Below are positions 43,889-53,521 of a stretch of 64,000 nucleotides of DNA, in pieces. Made by a program: the position numbers and the translations under genes. The number at the start of each line of letters is the position of its first letter. Position 1 is the stretch's first letter. Location of the stretch: assembly GCF_049651025.1 (NCBI RefSeq), contig NZ_JBASBH010000037.1, forward strand, positions 1 through 64,000, given 5' to 3'. This DNA comes from Parvibaculum sp049651025 (GTDB taxonomy: Bacteria > Pseudomonadota > Alphaproteobacteria > Parvibaculales > Parvibaculaceae). The notes beneath the pieces are model-generated. The model was not told where the DNA came from, did no database searches, and worked only from the letters and a program-made list of their open reading frames with translations.

Positions 43889-45322
43889 TCACGGTTGCGG
43901 GATTTCGCCGGAGGCCAACGCCGCGTCATGCTCAAGCCAGCCGCCGCCAAGCGCGCGATAGAGATCGACGAGACTTGTCAGTCGCAACAGACGCGCCTGG
44001 ATCAAAAGCTGTTCGGCGCTGAAAAGCGAACGCTGCGCGTCGAGCAATGCCAGGTAATTGTCGATACCCTTGCGATAGCGATAATCGGAAAGCTCGAAGC
44101 TGCGCCGCGACGCATCGACCGCGGCTTCCTGCGCCTTGATCTGGCCGTCAAGCGTGGCGCGGGCCGCAAGTCCGTCGGCCACTTCGCGGAAAGCGCTCTG
44201 GATCGTCTTCTCATATTCGGCGACCGCGATATTCTTGCGCACCTCTGCAACATCGAGGCTCGCCGCATTCCGGCCCATGTCGAAAATCGGCAGCGAGATT
44301 TGCGGCATGAAGGACCAGGTGGAGGAACCGGCGCCGAAAAGGCCGGAAAGCTCCGTGCTGGCTGTGCCGAATGCGCCGGTGAGCGAAATGCGTGGAAAGA
44401 AAGCTGCTCGCGCCGCGCCGATATTTGCGTTCTCCGCCTGAAGCTTTTGTTCGGCGGCAAGAATGTCGGGGCGGCGTTCAATCAATTGCGAGGGCAGGCC
44501 GGCAGAAATATCTGCCAGCAGCGACTGGGCGTGCAGCGGTTGCGCCTTCGGGAGATCGGCGGACAGTGGCTGCCCGACGAGCAACTCCAGGGCATTTCGC
44601 GCCTGTTTGCGCTGGCGCTCAAAACCGGCGAGATCGGCGCGCGCCGATTGCACGAGCGTTTCCGATTGGCGCAAGTCGAGTTCCGACGAGATGCCGGATG
44701 CATAACGCCGCTTGATGAGGTCGTAGGATGTCTCGCGGGTCGCAAGCGTCCGGCGCACGAGTTCCAGTTGTTCGTCGGCGGCTCTCTCCACCAGATAGGC
44801 ATTGGCAAGCTCACCGATCAGGCTGATCTGTGCGCTTCGTCTCGCTTCCACTGTTGAGAGATATTGCGACAGCGCCGAATCCTTCAGGCTGCGGACGCGA
44901 CCGAACAGATCGAGCTCGAAAGCCGTCGCGCCAAGGCCGACGCTATATTGGTCCGCCATGCCTGATTGGCCCGTGCCGGAAAGATCCGACGGCAGGCGCT
45001 GGCGCGTGGCATTCGCGGTTCCTTCCAGAGTGGGCAGAAGGTCCGCTCTCTGAATCCGGTACTGAGCGCGCGCCTGCTCGATGTTGAGTACGGAAATCCG
45101 CAAGTCGCGATTATTGGCGAGCGCGAGTTCGATCAGCTTCTGCAGCCGCGCATCGCCGAAAAAGCTTTTCCAGCCGATATCGGCGGCAGATTGCGTTTGC
45201 GCATCCGGTGTCTTGTCGGGCCAGCTTGCCGCAACCGGAGAGGCTGGACGTTCATAGTCGGGCGCCATTGTGCAGCCCGCGAGCAAAACGGCGGAAATGA
45301 CGATCGGGAATAAGCGGTTCAT
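43889..45322 (-). CDS. RND efflux outer-membrane lipoprotein (OprM/NodT family)
   Basis: 477 aa. A lipoprotein signal ends with LLAGC (Cys17). The protein forms the outer-membrane channel of a tripartite pump. Two outer-membrane efflux repeats are seen, with hallmark ALANNRDLRISVLNIEQARAQYRIQRADLLP and IERRPDILAAEQKLQAENANIGAARAAFFPRI. The last gene of the leftward mfp-rnd-omf operon; its start is only one base from the RND stop. Confidence 0.94.
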   Translation of the reverse strand: MNRLFPIVISAVLLAGCTMAPDYERPASPVAASWPDKTPDAQTQSAADIGWKSFFGDARLQKLIELALANNRDLRISVLNIEQARAQYRIQRADLLPTLEGTANATRQRLPSDLSGTGQSGMADQYSVGLGATAFELDLFGRVRSLKDSALSQYLSTVEARRSAQISLIGELANAYLVERAADEQLELVRRTLATRETSYDLIKRRYASGISSELDLRQSETLVQSARADLAGFERQRKQARNALELLVGQPLSADLPKAQPLHAQSLLADISAGLPSQLIERRPDILAAEQKLQAENANIGAARAAFFPRISLTGAFGTASTELSGLFGAGSSTWSFMPQISLPIFDMGRNAASLDVAEVRKNIAVAEYEKTIQSAFREVADGLAARATLDGQIKAQEAAVDASRRSFELSDYRYRKGIDNYLALLDAQRSLFSAEQLLIQARLLRLTSLVDLYRALGGGWLEHDAALASGEIPQP

Positions 45323-45323
45323 G

Positions 45324-48300
45324 TCACTGCGCCCCTTTGCGCGAGAATAGGCGCCGGACCACCACGAAGAAGAGTGGAACGAGAAAGACCGCCAGCACTG
45401 TCGCAGTGATCATGCCGCCCATCACGCCGGTGCCGATGGCGCGCTGGCTTGCAGAGCTTGCGCCGCTTGCAATCGCCAGCGGCAGGACGCCGAGGATAAA
45501 GGCAAGAGATGTCATGATGATCGGACGGAAGCGCAAGCGCGCCGCCTCGAGCGCCGCCTCGACAAGGCCTTTGCCCTGAGCCTGCAGGTCCTTGGCAAAC
45601 TCGATGATCAGAATGGCGTTCTTCGCCGACAGGCCGATGATGGTGATGAGCCCGACCTTGAAATAGACGTCGTCGGGCATGTCGCGCAGCGTGACGCCGA
45701 GGACGACGCCGATCACGCCAAGCGGGATGACCAGCAACACCGCAAGCGGGATCGACCAGCTTTCATAGAGAGCTGCCAAGCAGAGGAAGACCGCGAGGAT
45801 CGACAGGGCGAGCAGGGCGGGCGCCTGCGCGCCGGAGAGTTTTTCCTGCAGCGATTGACCTGTCCATTCATAGCCAAAGCCGACGGGAAGCTTCGTCATC
45901 AGCTTTTCCATTTCGGCCATGGCCTCGCCCGTGCTGTATCCGGACGCCGCATTGCCGCCGATCTTCACGGTCGGATAGCCATTATAGCCGACAAGCTGAA
46001 TGGGGCCGGACGTCCACGCGGTCGTCGCGAAGGACGAGAAGGGCACCATCTTGCCGCGCGCATTGCGCACGCGGAGCTTCAGCAGATCGTTCGCCTGCAT
46101 GCGCTGTGCGGCTTCCGCCTGCACGATCACGCGCTGCATGCGGCCGCTATTGGGGAAATCGTTGACATAGGCCGTGCCGATCGAGAGGGACAAGGCGCTG
46201 TTGATCGCATCGAAGCTCACGCCCAGCGCATTGGCTTTCTGCCGGTCGATCTGAAGCTCGAGTTGCGCCGCATCTTCAAGTCCCTCGACGCGCACCTGAT
46301 GCAGGACGGGGCTTGCATTGGCGAGGCCTACGAGCTGGTTGCGCGCCTCCATCAGCGCCTTGTGGCCGAGCTGGCCGCGATCCTGAAGCCGGAAGGAAAA
46401 GCCCGTCGCATTGCCGAGTTCGGGTATCGGCGGCGGCACGATTGCGAAAGCGACGCCGTCACGGATTTTCTGGAAGGCGCCGTTCGCATTTTCGGAGATG
46501 GCGTCGGCGGATTCATCTGCGCCGCGTTCCGACCAGTCGTCGAACGTCACGAAGGAAAGTCCCGCATTCTGGCCTGTGCCGGAAAAGCTGAAGCCGAGAA
46601 TGCTGGTGACGTTGGCGATGCCCTTCTGCGTTTCGAAATGCGCTTCGAGCTGCTTCATGACGTCCAGCGTTCTGCCGGTGGTGGCTTCAGAGGGAAGCTG
46701 TACGTCGGTGATCAGATAGCCCTGATCTTCGACGGGCAGGAAGGACGTGGGAAGCCGCATATAAAGGAAGCCAAGAACGGCGACGAGCGCCACATAGACC
46801 AATGCGTAGCGGCCCGTGCGCGCCAGAACATTGGCGACAGCGCCTTCATAGTTGGTTGCGGTGCGATTGAAAACCCTGTTGAACCAGCCGAAAAATCCCG
46901 TCTTCTCGTGATGGTGGCCCGCTTCGACCGGCTTCAGCAGAGTGGCGCAAAGTGCCGGCGTCAGCGTGAGCGCTAGGAAGGCGGAGAACAGAACGGAGAC
47001 GACCATGGACAGCGAGAACTGCTGATAGATCACGCCGACAGAGCCGCTGAAGAAAGCCATCGGAATGAAGACCGATGTGAGAACGACGGTGATGCCGATG
47101 ACAGCGCCCGTGATCTGCCCCATGGCTTTCCGCGTGGCATCGCGTGGCGATAATCCTTCCTCGCTCATGATGCGTTCGACATTTTCGACAACGACGATCG
47201 CGTCGTCGACAATGATGCCGATCACGAGAACCATGCCGAACATCGTCAGCACGTTGATCGAGAAACCCATCGCGCCCATGACGGCGAATGTGCCGAGCAG
47301 CGAGATGGGCACGACGATGGTCGGGATCAGCGTGTAGCGGATATTTTGCAGGAAAAGCAGCATCACCAGGAAGACAAGGGCGACGGCTTCGAGCAGTGTG
47401 TAAACAACCTGTTTGATGGACAGCGCGACGAAGGTCGAGGTGTCATAGGGGATGGCATACTGGATGCCTGCCGGGAAATTCGTCTGCAACTCATCCAGCT
47501 TTGCGCGAATGGCATTGGCTGTTTGCAGCGCATTGGCCTTGGGCGCAAGCTGCACGCCGATTGCCGCGCTCGGCTTGCCGTTCAGGCGCGCTGAAAACTG
47601 ATAGTCCTGGCCGCCGACTTCGATCTTCGCGACATCGTGCAGCCGCACGGTCGATCCGTTCGGATTTGCCCGCAGAATGATATTGCCGAACTCCTCCGGC
47701 GATGTGAGCTGACCTTGCACGATGACGGTCGCGGCGATCTGCTGGCCCGGCAGGCTCGGTTGCGCGCCGATGGTGCCTGACGCGACCTGCGCATTCTGCG
47801 TGGCGATGGCGTTTGAAACGTCTTGCGCCGACAGTTTCAGCGAAGCGAGCTTGTCGGGGTCGATCCAGATGCGCATGGCGCGCTCGGTCGCAAAAAGCTG
47901 CGCTTTGCCGACGCCGGAAACGCGGCGCACTTCGTTGATGACATTGCGCGACAGATAATCGCCCAGTGCGATCTGGTCGAAGCTGCCATCGGTGGAAATC
48001 AGGCTGACGACGAGCAGGAAGTTCGAGCTTGCCTTCTCGACCTGAATGCCTTGCTGGCTGACCGACTGCGGCAGGCGCGGCTCGACGCGTTTGATGCGGT
48101 TCTGCACATCGACGGCGGCAAGATCCTCGTTCGTGCCGGGCTCGAAGGTCGCATTGATCTGGACGATGCCATAGGCGTCGCTCTGCGACTCGTAATACAT
48201 CAAGCCGTCGGCGCCATTGAGCTCATTCTCGATGACCTTCGTGACGCTCTCGTAAAGCGTCTCGGCTGACGCGCCCGGATAGCTCGTCATGATATTGACG

Positions 48301-48425
48301 GAGGGCGGCGCGATGCTCGGATATTGCGCGACCGGCAATTGCGGAATTGCGAGCACACCGGCAATGATGATGAAGAGCGCGACGACCCAGGCAAAGATCG
48401 GCCTGTCGATAAAGAAATTAGGCAT
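45324..48425 (-). CDS. RND efflux transporter, HAE1 family (AcrB/MexB-like)
   Basis: 1,033 aa, a full-length hydrophobe/amphiphile efflux pump subunit. It exports drugs, detergents or solvents in exchange for protons. MPNFFIDRPIFAWVVALFIIIAG is the usual N-terminus. The proton relay Asp pair is in GIIVDDAIVVVENV, with the conserved Lys further on in LITIIGLSAKNAILIIEFAKD. GSPSVI-like porter motifs and LPVAQYPSIAPPSV are typical of the family. Substrates cannot be assigned by eye. Confidence 0.96.
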   Translation of the reverse strand: MPNFFIDRPIFAWVVALFIIIAGVLAIPQLPVAQYPSIAPPSVNIMTSYPGASAETLYESVTKVIENELNGADGLMYYESQSDAYGIVQINATFEPGTNEDLAAVDVQNRIKRVEPRLPQSVSQQGIQVEKASSNFLLVVSLISTDGSFDQIALGDYLSRNVINEVRRVSGVGKAQLFATERAMRIWIDPDKLASLKLSAQDVSNAIATQNAQVASGTIGAQPSLPGQQIAATVIVQGQLTSPEEFGNIILRANPNGSTVRLHDVAKIEVGGQDYQFSARLNGKPSAAIGVQLAPKANALQTANAIRAKLDELQTNFPAGIQYAIPYDTSTFVALSIKQVVYTLLEAVALVFLVMLLFLQNIRYTLIPTIVVPISLLGTFAVMGAMGFSINVLTMFGMVLVIGIIVDDAIVVVENVERIMSEEGLSPRDATRKAMGQITGAVIGITVVLTSVFIPMAFFSGSVGVIYQQFSLSMVVSVLFSAFLALTLTPALCATLLKPVEAGHHHEKTGFFGWFNRVFNRTATNYEGAVANVLARTGRYALVYVALVAVLGFLYMRLPTSFLPVEDQGYLITDVQLPSEATTGRTLDVMKQLEAHFETQKGIANVTSILGFSFSGTGQNAGLSFVTFDDWSERGADESADAISENANGAFQKIRDGVAFAIVPPPIPELGNATGFSFRLQDRGQLGHKALMEARNQLVGLANASPVLHQVRVEGLEDAAQLELQIDRQKANALGVSFDAINSALSLSIGTAYVNDFPNSGRMQRVIVQAEAAQRMQANDLLKLRVRNARGKMVPFSSFATTAWTSGPIQLVGYNGYPTVKIGGNAASGYSTGEAMAEMEKLMTKLPVGFGYEWTGQSLQEKLSGAQAPALLALSILAVFLCLAALYESWSIPLAVLLVIPLGVIGVVLGVTLRDMPDDVYFKVGLITIIGLSAKNAILIIEFAKDLQAQGKGLVEAALEAARLRFRPIIMTSLAFILGVLPLAIASGASSASQRAIGTGVMGGMITATVLAVFLVPLFFVVVRRLFSRKGAQ

Positions 48426-48440
48426 GAACCGACGACCCCT

Positions 48441-49625
48441 TTATTCGCTCTGCGAAGGTTGAGCGGCCGGCGCGTCGCTGGCTTCTTGCTTCCACGGCAC
48501 GGGAATGACGCTGGCGCCGGGCATGGCGGCCTGCTGAAATCCCTCGACGATCACTTTCTCGCCCGTCTGCAAACCATCGGTAATGACCCAGTTGTGACCC
48601 TGGGCATGACCGACTTTCACCGGGCGCGTCTCGAGCTGGTTTTTATCGCCGACGATCAGCACATGGCTTGTGCCGCTCGGCCCGTATTGCACGGCCTGCT
48701 GCGGCACAACGAAGGCCTTTTTGTCGATGCCCTGTTCGAGGCGCACGCGCACATACATGCCGGGAAGAAGTTGCTCGTCGGGATTTGGAAATGCTGCGCG
48801 CAGCATGATCTCGCCGGTGCTCTCATCGACGGAGACGTCGGAAAAGAGAAGCTGACCGGGCTGCCCGTAATCCGAACCGTCATCGAGCTTGAGCGTGACC
48901 TTTGCGACGTTCGGCGCAACGCTTTGCAGCCTGTCTTGCGCGAAAGCTTTTTTAAGCGCCATCAATTGTGCCGACGACTGGGTGAAATCCGCATAGACGA
49001 TTTGAAGTTGCTGGATCGTTGCAAGCGGCGTCGCTTCGGTTGCGCTGACAAGCGCGCCCTCGGTCACGAGCGCCCGGCCTATGCGGCCTGAAATGGGCGC
49101 GCGGACTGTTGCATATCCCAGATTGAGTTCAGCGCGTTCGAGGTTTGCCTTTGCGGAGGCAACATCGGCTTGCGCCTGCTTCAGCGACGATGCCGCGTCG
49201 TCATATTCCTGCTTGCTGACGGCGTTGACCGCGACAAGGTCCTTGTAGCGCTGTGCGAAAACGCGCGCCTTGGCGGCATTGGCGTCGGCTTTTGCAAGCG
49301 CCGCTTTCGCGCTATCGACGTCGGCCTGAAAGGGCGCGGGATTGATGCGGTAGAGAACGTCTCCCGCCTTCACATCCGCACCTTCGGTAAACAAACGCTC
49401 CAGCACCACGCCGGGAACACGCGCACGTACCTCGGCGACACGTACTGCGCTGATGCGTCCTGGCAATTCATTCACCAGCGTGACGGCTGTCGGCGCGACC
49501 GTGACTACGCTCACTTCAGAAGGTGGAAAGTTCTGTTCGCTTTCGCCTTCGCCGCAGGCCGCAAGTCCAAAAAGGATGAAAGCGCAGGCGGCGCCCGTTT
49601 GAAGGACGTTGTAGTGAGGGCGCAT
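48441..49625 (-). CDS. RND efflux membrane fusion (adaptor) lipoprotein
   Basis: 394 aa. Signal with lipobox FGLAAC (Cys25). It joins the inner RND pump and the outer channel. Barrel-sandwich halves are LPGRISAVRVAEVRARVPGVV and NLGYATVRAPISGRIGRALV, with an alpha-hairpin between (about residues 105-165). Heads the operon, whose promoter region carries the AcrR-type operator. Confidence 0.95.
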   Translation of the reverse strand: MRPHYNVLQTGAACAFILFGLAACGEGESEQNFPPSEVSVVTVAPTAVTLVNELPGRISAVRVAEVRARVPGVVLERLFTEGADVKAGDVLYRINPAPFQADVDSAKAALAKADANAAKARVFAQRYKDLVAVNAVSKQEYDDAASSLKQAQADVASAKANLERAELNLGYATVRAPISGRIGRALVTEGALVSATEATPLATIQQLQIVYADFTQSSAQLMALKKAFAQDRLQSVAPNVAKVTLKLDDGSDYGQPGQLLFSDVSVDESTGEIMLRAAFPNPDEQLLPGMYVRVRLEQGIDKKAFVVPQQAVQYGPSGTSHVLIVGDKNQLETRPVKVGHAQGHNWVITDGLQTGEKVIVEGFQQAAMPGASVIPVPWKQEASDAPAAQPSQSE

Positions 49626-49820
49626 TGAATTCTCTTTCCGTATACGGCGTCGGGGTCTTGACGTAGCGGCGGCAATGACTGACGCGGCCTGAAAAACAGG
49701 CCGGCAATTTAAGGGTGGCTTGATGCGCCGCCGGGCCGCTAAAGCTGTGAACTCCCGAAGCGCCGATGGGGGGAGTCAGTTCGAAAGCTGACAACCGGCA
49801 CCTCGGGAGCGAGATATATA

Positions 49821-49844
49821 TACATACGTTCGTGAATGTATGCA
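49821..49844. promoter_or_regulatory. AcrR-type operator
   Basis: A 24-base near-palindrome: TACATACGTTCG followed by TGAATGTATGCA. It differs at only a few positions from the E. coli AcrR operator (TACATACATT and GTGAATGTATGTA as I recall it). Located about 30 bp before the TetR-family start and about 200 bp from the efflux operon start, so it can autoregulate the repressor and control the pump. Confidence 0.7.
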
Positions 49845-49874
49845 AGGGGCGATCGGGGAGGTATAGTCGAACTT

Positions 49875-50495
49875 ATGGCAAGACGAACCAAAGCTGAGGC
49901 AGAGCGGACGCGGGAGGACATCCTCGACGCGGCGGAGCGTGTTTTCTTTGCGAAAGGCGTTCCGGCCACTTCGCTTGCGGATATTGCCCAGGCCGCCAAT
50001 GTGACGCGCGGCGCCGTCTATTGGCATTTCAAGAACAAGCCGGACGTGCTCGACGCCATGCTCGAACGGGTGCGCTTTCCGCAGGAAGATGTCGTGGCGG
50101 GGATTTCCCCTGACAATGCGAAAGACGCGCTGACCACGCTGGAAGAGGCATGCGTCGGCTGTCTTCGGTTGCTGCACGACGATCCGCAGCGCCAGCGTGT
50201 TTTCACGATCTCGATGCTGCGATGCGATGTTGTCATCGATATCCCGCAGCATCAGCGCGAGACGAACGCCGTCATGTTCGAAAGGCTGGTCCGCGCTTTC
50301 GAAATCGCCGAAGCGGAAGGTACGCTCGCATCACACTGGAAGCCGCGCGTCGCCGCGCAGGTCGTTTCATCTTTGTGCCTTGGTCTTTTTCGCGACTGGC
50401 TGGAAGACACGACGCGCTTCGAGATCGTCGATACAGGCATTACGTCTATCCAGTCTCTTTTCAGATCCTTTCACGCGATGCCAAAACCGGACTGA
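49875..50495 (+). CDS. TetR/AcrR-family repressor of the efflux pump
   Basis: 206 aa from ATG 49875 (the open frame continues upstream over the operator). The DNA-binding helix-turn-helix spans about residues 12-58, with TREDILDAAERVFFAKGVPATSLADIAQAANVTRGAVYWHF, an almost canonical AcrR/TtgR sequence. The C-terminal domain, which binds drugs in relatives, has CDVVIDIPQHQRETNAVMFERL. Divergent from the mfp-rnd-omf operon. Confidence 0.93.
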   Translation: MARRTKAEAERTREDILDAAERVFFAKGVPATSLADIAQAANVTRGAVYWHFKNKPDVLDAMLERVRFPQEDVVAGISPDNAKDALTTLEEACVGCLRLLHDDPQRQRVFTISMLRCDVVIDIPQHQRETNAVMFERLVRAFEIAEAEGTLASHWKPRVAAQVVSSLCLGLFRDWLEDTTRFEIVDTGITSIQSLFRSFHAMPKPD

Positions 50496-50633
50496 CAATC
50501 TTTGCGCGGTGCACTCGCACTGAGCCGAAATTCTTCTTTGACGAACGATGCCCAAGGCTAAGATCGCCATATTGTGTTTGCGGAATCCTGTCGGTTCCGA
50601 TCCCCCATCTCCTTCCTTGACGAGAGAGCGCTT
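50496..50633. other. spacer before the alcohol dehydrogenase
   Basis: 138 bp. Holds the ribosome site GAGAGAG for the next gene; no terminator or promoter recognised. Confidence 0.3.
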
Positions 50634-51740
50634 ATGAAAATTACCGCAGCCGTGGCGCGCGAAGGCCAGGCCGATTTCAGCTTCGAGGCTGTCGATATTG
50701 ATGAGCCGCGCGCCGATGAAATTCTCGTGAAGGTCGTGGGCGTCGGTCTCTGTCACACGGATATGGTTGCAAAGACCGGCGCGATCGGCGGCCTGCCTGC
50801 TGTCCTCGGCCATGAGGGATCGGGCATTGTCGACAAGGTCGGGGTCTCCGTCACCAAGGTGAAGCCCGGCGACCGTGTGGCGATTTCATTCCGCTCTTGC
50901 GGCGAATGCGTGCGTTGCAAGGAAGGCCAGCCTGCCTATTGCCTCACCATGCCCATGCTCAACTATATCGGCATGCGCCCCGATGGCACCAAGGCGCTGC
51001 GCGGCAGCGGCGGCGAACAATTGGCGAGCAACTTCTTCGGCCAGTCCTCATTCGCAACCTATTGCCTGACCTATGAGCGCAACGTCGTGAAAGTGCCAGA
51101 TGACGTGCCGCTGGAACTGGTCGGCCCGCTCGGCTGCGGCGTGCAGACGGGCGCGGGCGGCATCATGCGCTCACTGGCCTGCAAGCCTGGAAGCTCGCTG
51201 CTCATACTTGGCGGCGGTGCGGTAGGTCTGAGCGCGGTGATGGGTGCGGTCATTCAGGGCTGCTCCACCATCATCGTTCTGGAGCCGCATGAGGTGCGGC
51301 GCAAGCTTGCGATAGAACTCGGCGCAACTCATGTGATCGATCCTGCTACGGCACCGGATCTCATCGCCGCGCTGCGTGCGATCCTGCCGCATGGCGTCGA
51401 CTATGCCTTCGACACGACCGGCATCCCGCCGCTGCAACAGGCGACGATGGGCTGCCTTGCGCCGCATGGCACATTCGGCATCGTCGGCATCAGCCCGCCC
51501 GGAACGCCTGTGCCGGGCGATATGACGACCGTGATGACTTTCGGCCATACGATCAAAGGCATCATCGAGGGCGACAGCGAGCCGGATGTCTTTATCCCGC
51601 AGATGATGGATCTCTATAAGGCCGGGCGTTTCCCCTTCGACAGGCTGATCCGCACCTATCCCTTTTCCGAAATCAATCGCGCCATCGCCGAGCAGCATCA
51701 CGGCGATTGCGTCAAGGTCGTGCTGTTGATGGACGCGTAA
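50634..51740 (+). CDS. zinc-dependent NAD(P) alcohol dehydrogenase (MDR; aryl/benzyl alcohol type)
   Basis: 368 aa from ATG 50634. Catalytic zinc motif GHEGSGIVDKVG (about 63-74) with the first ligand Cys in VGLCHTDM. Structural zinc Cys in RSCGECVRCKEGQPAYC (about 93-109). Rossmann motif LILGGGAVGLSAVMGAVIQG. The order matches aryl-alcohol/benzyl alcohol dehydrogenases (XylB-like) and related S-(hydroxymethyl) enzymes. Aryl or alkyl alcohol oxidation is a reasonable guess; no partner aldehyde dehydrogenase is near. Confidence 0.88.
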   Translation: MKITAAVAREGQADFSFEAVDIDEPRADEILVKVVGVGLCHTDMVAKTGAIGGLPAVLGHEGSGIVDKVGVSVTKVKPGDRVAISFRSCGECVRCKEGQPAYCLTMPMLNYIGMRPDGTKALRGSGGEQLASNFFGQSSFATYCLTYERNVVKVPDDVPLELVGPLGCGVQTGAGGIMRSLACKPGSSLLILGGGAVGLSAVMGAVIQGCSTIIVLEPHEVRRKLAIELGATHVIDPATAPDLIAALRAILPHGVDYAFDTTGIPPLQQATMGCLAPHGTFGIVGISPPGTPVPGDMTTVMTFGHTIKGIIEGDSEPDVFIPQMMDLYKAGRFPFDRLIRTYPFSEINRAIAEQHHGDCVKVVLLMDA

Positions 51741-51772
51741 GGCGACCGGAAATCAGAGGAAACCTGTCGGCC

Positions 51773-53509
51773 TCAAAGCTCATAGAGCCATGTGGGGCCG
51801 ACAAATTCCCGCCCGTCATCATGCCCGACCTCCGTCTCGATCAGCGCCGTCGTCTGGGCGTTGAGACGCATGATGAGGTCGCGATGCGCCTCCGGCTTCA
51901 GCGCCAGATTGTCGACCTCATCGGGGTCGGTTTCCGTGTCGTAAAGCGCAAGGTCGTTATGCGCGAGCAGCGTTTCCCAATCGCGGGGAATATGATGCTC
52001 GCCCAGACCGAAGAAGCGCGCGAATTTGTAGCGCCCGTCAAAGACGCCGCGATGCAGGCCGCGATTGGTTCGCGACGGGCCGAACTGGCCGAGCTTCAGC
52101 GACTGCTTGAACATCGAGGCGATGCCCGGCGTGCTGCCATTGCGCATCATGCCTTCGATCATCTGCGGATCGATATAGAAAGGCACGCCGTAATTGTAGA
52201 AGGCGCCGCGCGTATCGCGCTCGGTCTTGCCGCCGGTGATCGCAGCCGCAAGGCTCACGCCGGGAAGCTTGCCCAGCGGGTCCTGAAGATCGGCGAGCTT
52301 GCCGCCTGCAAATTCATAAAGCGTCGGCAGAAGATCGACCGTGTTGCCGAGGCTTTCGACCACGCGTGACGTGCGCGCATCGGGGTGGCTGATATAGAGC
52401 GGAACGGCGACGTTCTCCTTGAAGATCACCGGCCCCTTCTGCCGCAGGCGTTGCGCGCCCGCCATCTCGCCGTGATCGGCGGTATAGACGACGATGGTAT
52501 TGTCGGCGAGGCCCAGCGTTTCCAGCGCGGAGAAGAGGCGACGGATCTTGTAGCTCGCGTCGCGCATGCAGTTGAAATAATAGCTCTGGTTCTTGCGCCA
52601 TATGGCTTCGTCATCGGGTAGCTTGCCATAGGTGACGTCGCAGACTTCGCGATAGGAACGCACCGCCCAAGGTTCGTTTTCATCCGGCGTGTGATGAAAG
52701 CTCTTGGGCAGCGGAATGTGGCTCCAGTCCTTGTCGTAAATGTCGCTTGCGGGCGCAGGCGCCAGAGGCGATAGCGCATCGGGATTGCCGCGCGTCGCGG
52801 TCTGGCCGTCCCAGGATTCAAAAAAGCAGATGTCGTGCGGATTGACGATGTTGACGGCGAGGAACCACGGCTGGTTCTCCGGCAACTTGCGCGGCACTTC
52901 GTCGAGCCACTGGATTGCGGAACTGACTGTCGGGCCGTCATAGCGATAGCCGTCCCAGACCTTGCCATGCGGATCGCCGTCGATGTTGTAATCGCTGAAA
53001 CTGAACGCTTCGAGCGACTTGTCGGTCTTCGCATAGGGACCATAGCCGAGCTGCGCCGCATACGGCATGTCGCTCAAATGCCATTTGCCCTTATAGGCGG
53101 TGTAGTAGCCGAGATCGCGCAGATGGTGGCCGATGGAGCGCAGCTTGCCGTTGAGCTTGGGAAAGGGCGGCGCGCCTTCGTTCACAACCATGCCGGTCTG
53201 CTGCGTGTGGCGACCGAAATAGATGGTGGACCGCGACGGCGAGCAGGGCGTCGTATTGACGTTGTATTTGCTGAAGAAGGTGCCGCGCTCCTGCATCCAG
53301 TCATGCGCAGGAAGATCGAGGCCGGACGGCAGGCAGCTTGCCGAGCGCTCCTGATCCGTCATTACAAAGAGAATATTTGGCCGCTTTGCCTTCCCGATGG
53401 CAGGCGCGCCGATCGCGCGACTGGCAGCCGTTGCCGCCAATGCGGCAATGCCCCCGCCAAGCACATGGCGTCGCGACGGAGCGATGAGGCCTGATTTTGA
53501 GTTGCTCAT
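51773..53509 (-). CDS. Tat-exported sulfatase
   Basis: 578 aa. The twin-arginine signal SRRHVLGGGIAALAATAAS marks Tat export. Formylglycine motif CSPSR at Cys89 (NTTPCSPSRSTIYFGRH) and metal ligands in MTDQE (Asp52). Typical sulfatase continuation includes KGKWHLSD and YTADHGEMAGAQRLRQKG. Hydrolyses sulfate esters in the periplasm; the formylglycine-generating enzyme is not in the window. Thirteen bases follow the tandem thioredoxin-fold gene upstream, so the two are an operon. Confidence 0.92.
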   Translation of the reverse strand: MSNSKSGLIAPSRRHVLGGGIAALAATAASRAIGAPAIGKAKRPNILFVMTDQERSASCLPSGLDLPAHDWMQERGTFFSKYNVNTTPCSPSRSTIYFGRHTQQTGMVVNEGAPPFPKLNGKLRSIGHHLRDLGYYTAYKGKWHLSDMPYAAQLGYGPYAKTDKSLEAFSFSDYNIDGDPHGKVWDGYRYDGPTVSSAIQWLDEVPRKLPENQPWFLAVNIVNPHDICFFESWDGQTATRGNPDALSPLAPAPASDIYDKDWSHIPLPKSFHHTPDENEPWAVRSYREVCDVTYGKLPDDEAIWRKNQSYYFNCMRDASYKIRRLFSALETLGLADNTIVVYTADHGEMAGAQRLRQKGPVIFKENVAVPLYISHPDARTSRVVESLGNTVDLLPTLYEFAGGKLADLQDPLGKLPGVSLAAAITGGKTERDTRGAFYNYGVPFYIDPQMIEGMMRNGSTPGIASMFKQSLKLGQFGPSRTNRGLHRGVFDGRYKFARFFGLGEHHIPRDWETLLAHNDLALYDTETDPDEVDNLALKPEAHRDLIMRLNAQTTALIETEVGHDDGREFVGPTWLYEL

Positions 53510-53521
53510 GAGGCAGTCCTT

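Noticed and set aside
45855..46976. Plus-strand open frame (373 codons) opposite the RND transporter gene
   Set aside because: Opposite-strand shadow; low-complexity charged sequence and no start signal.
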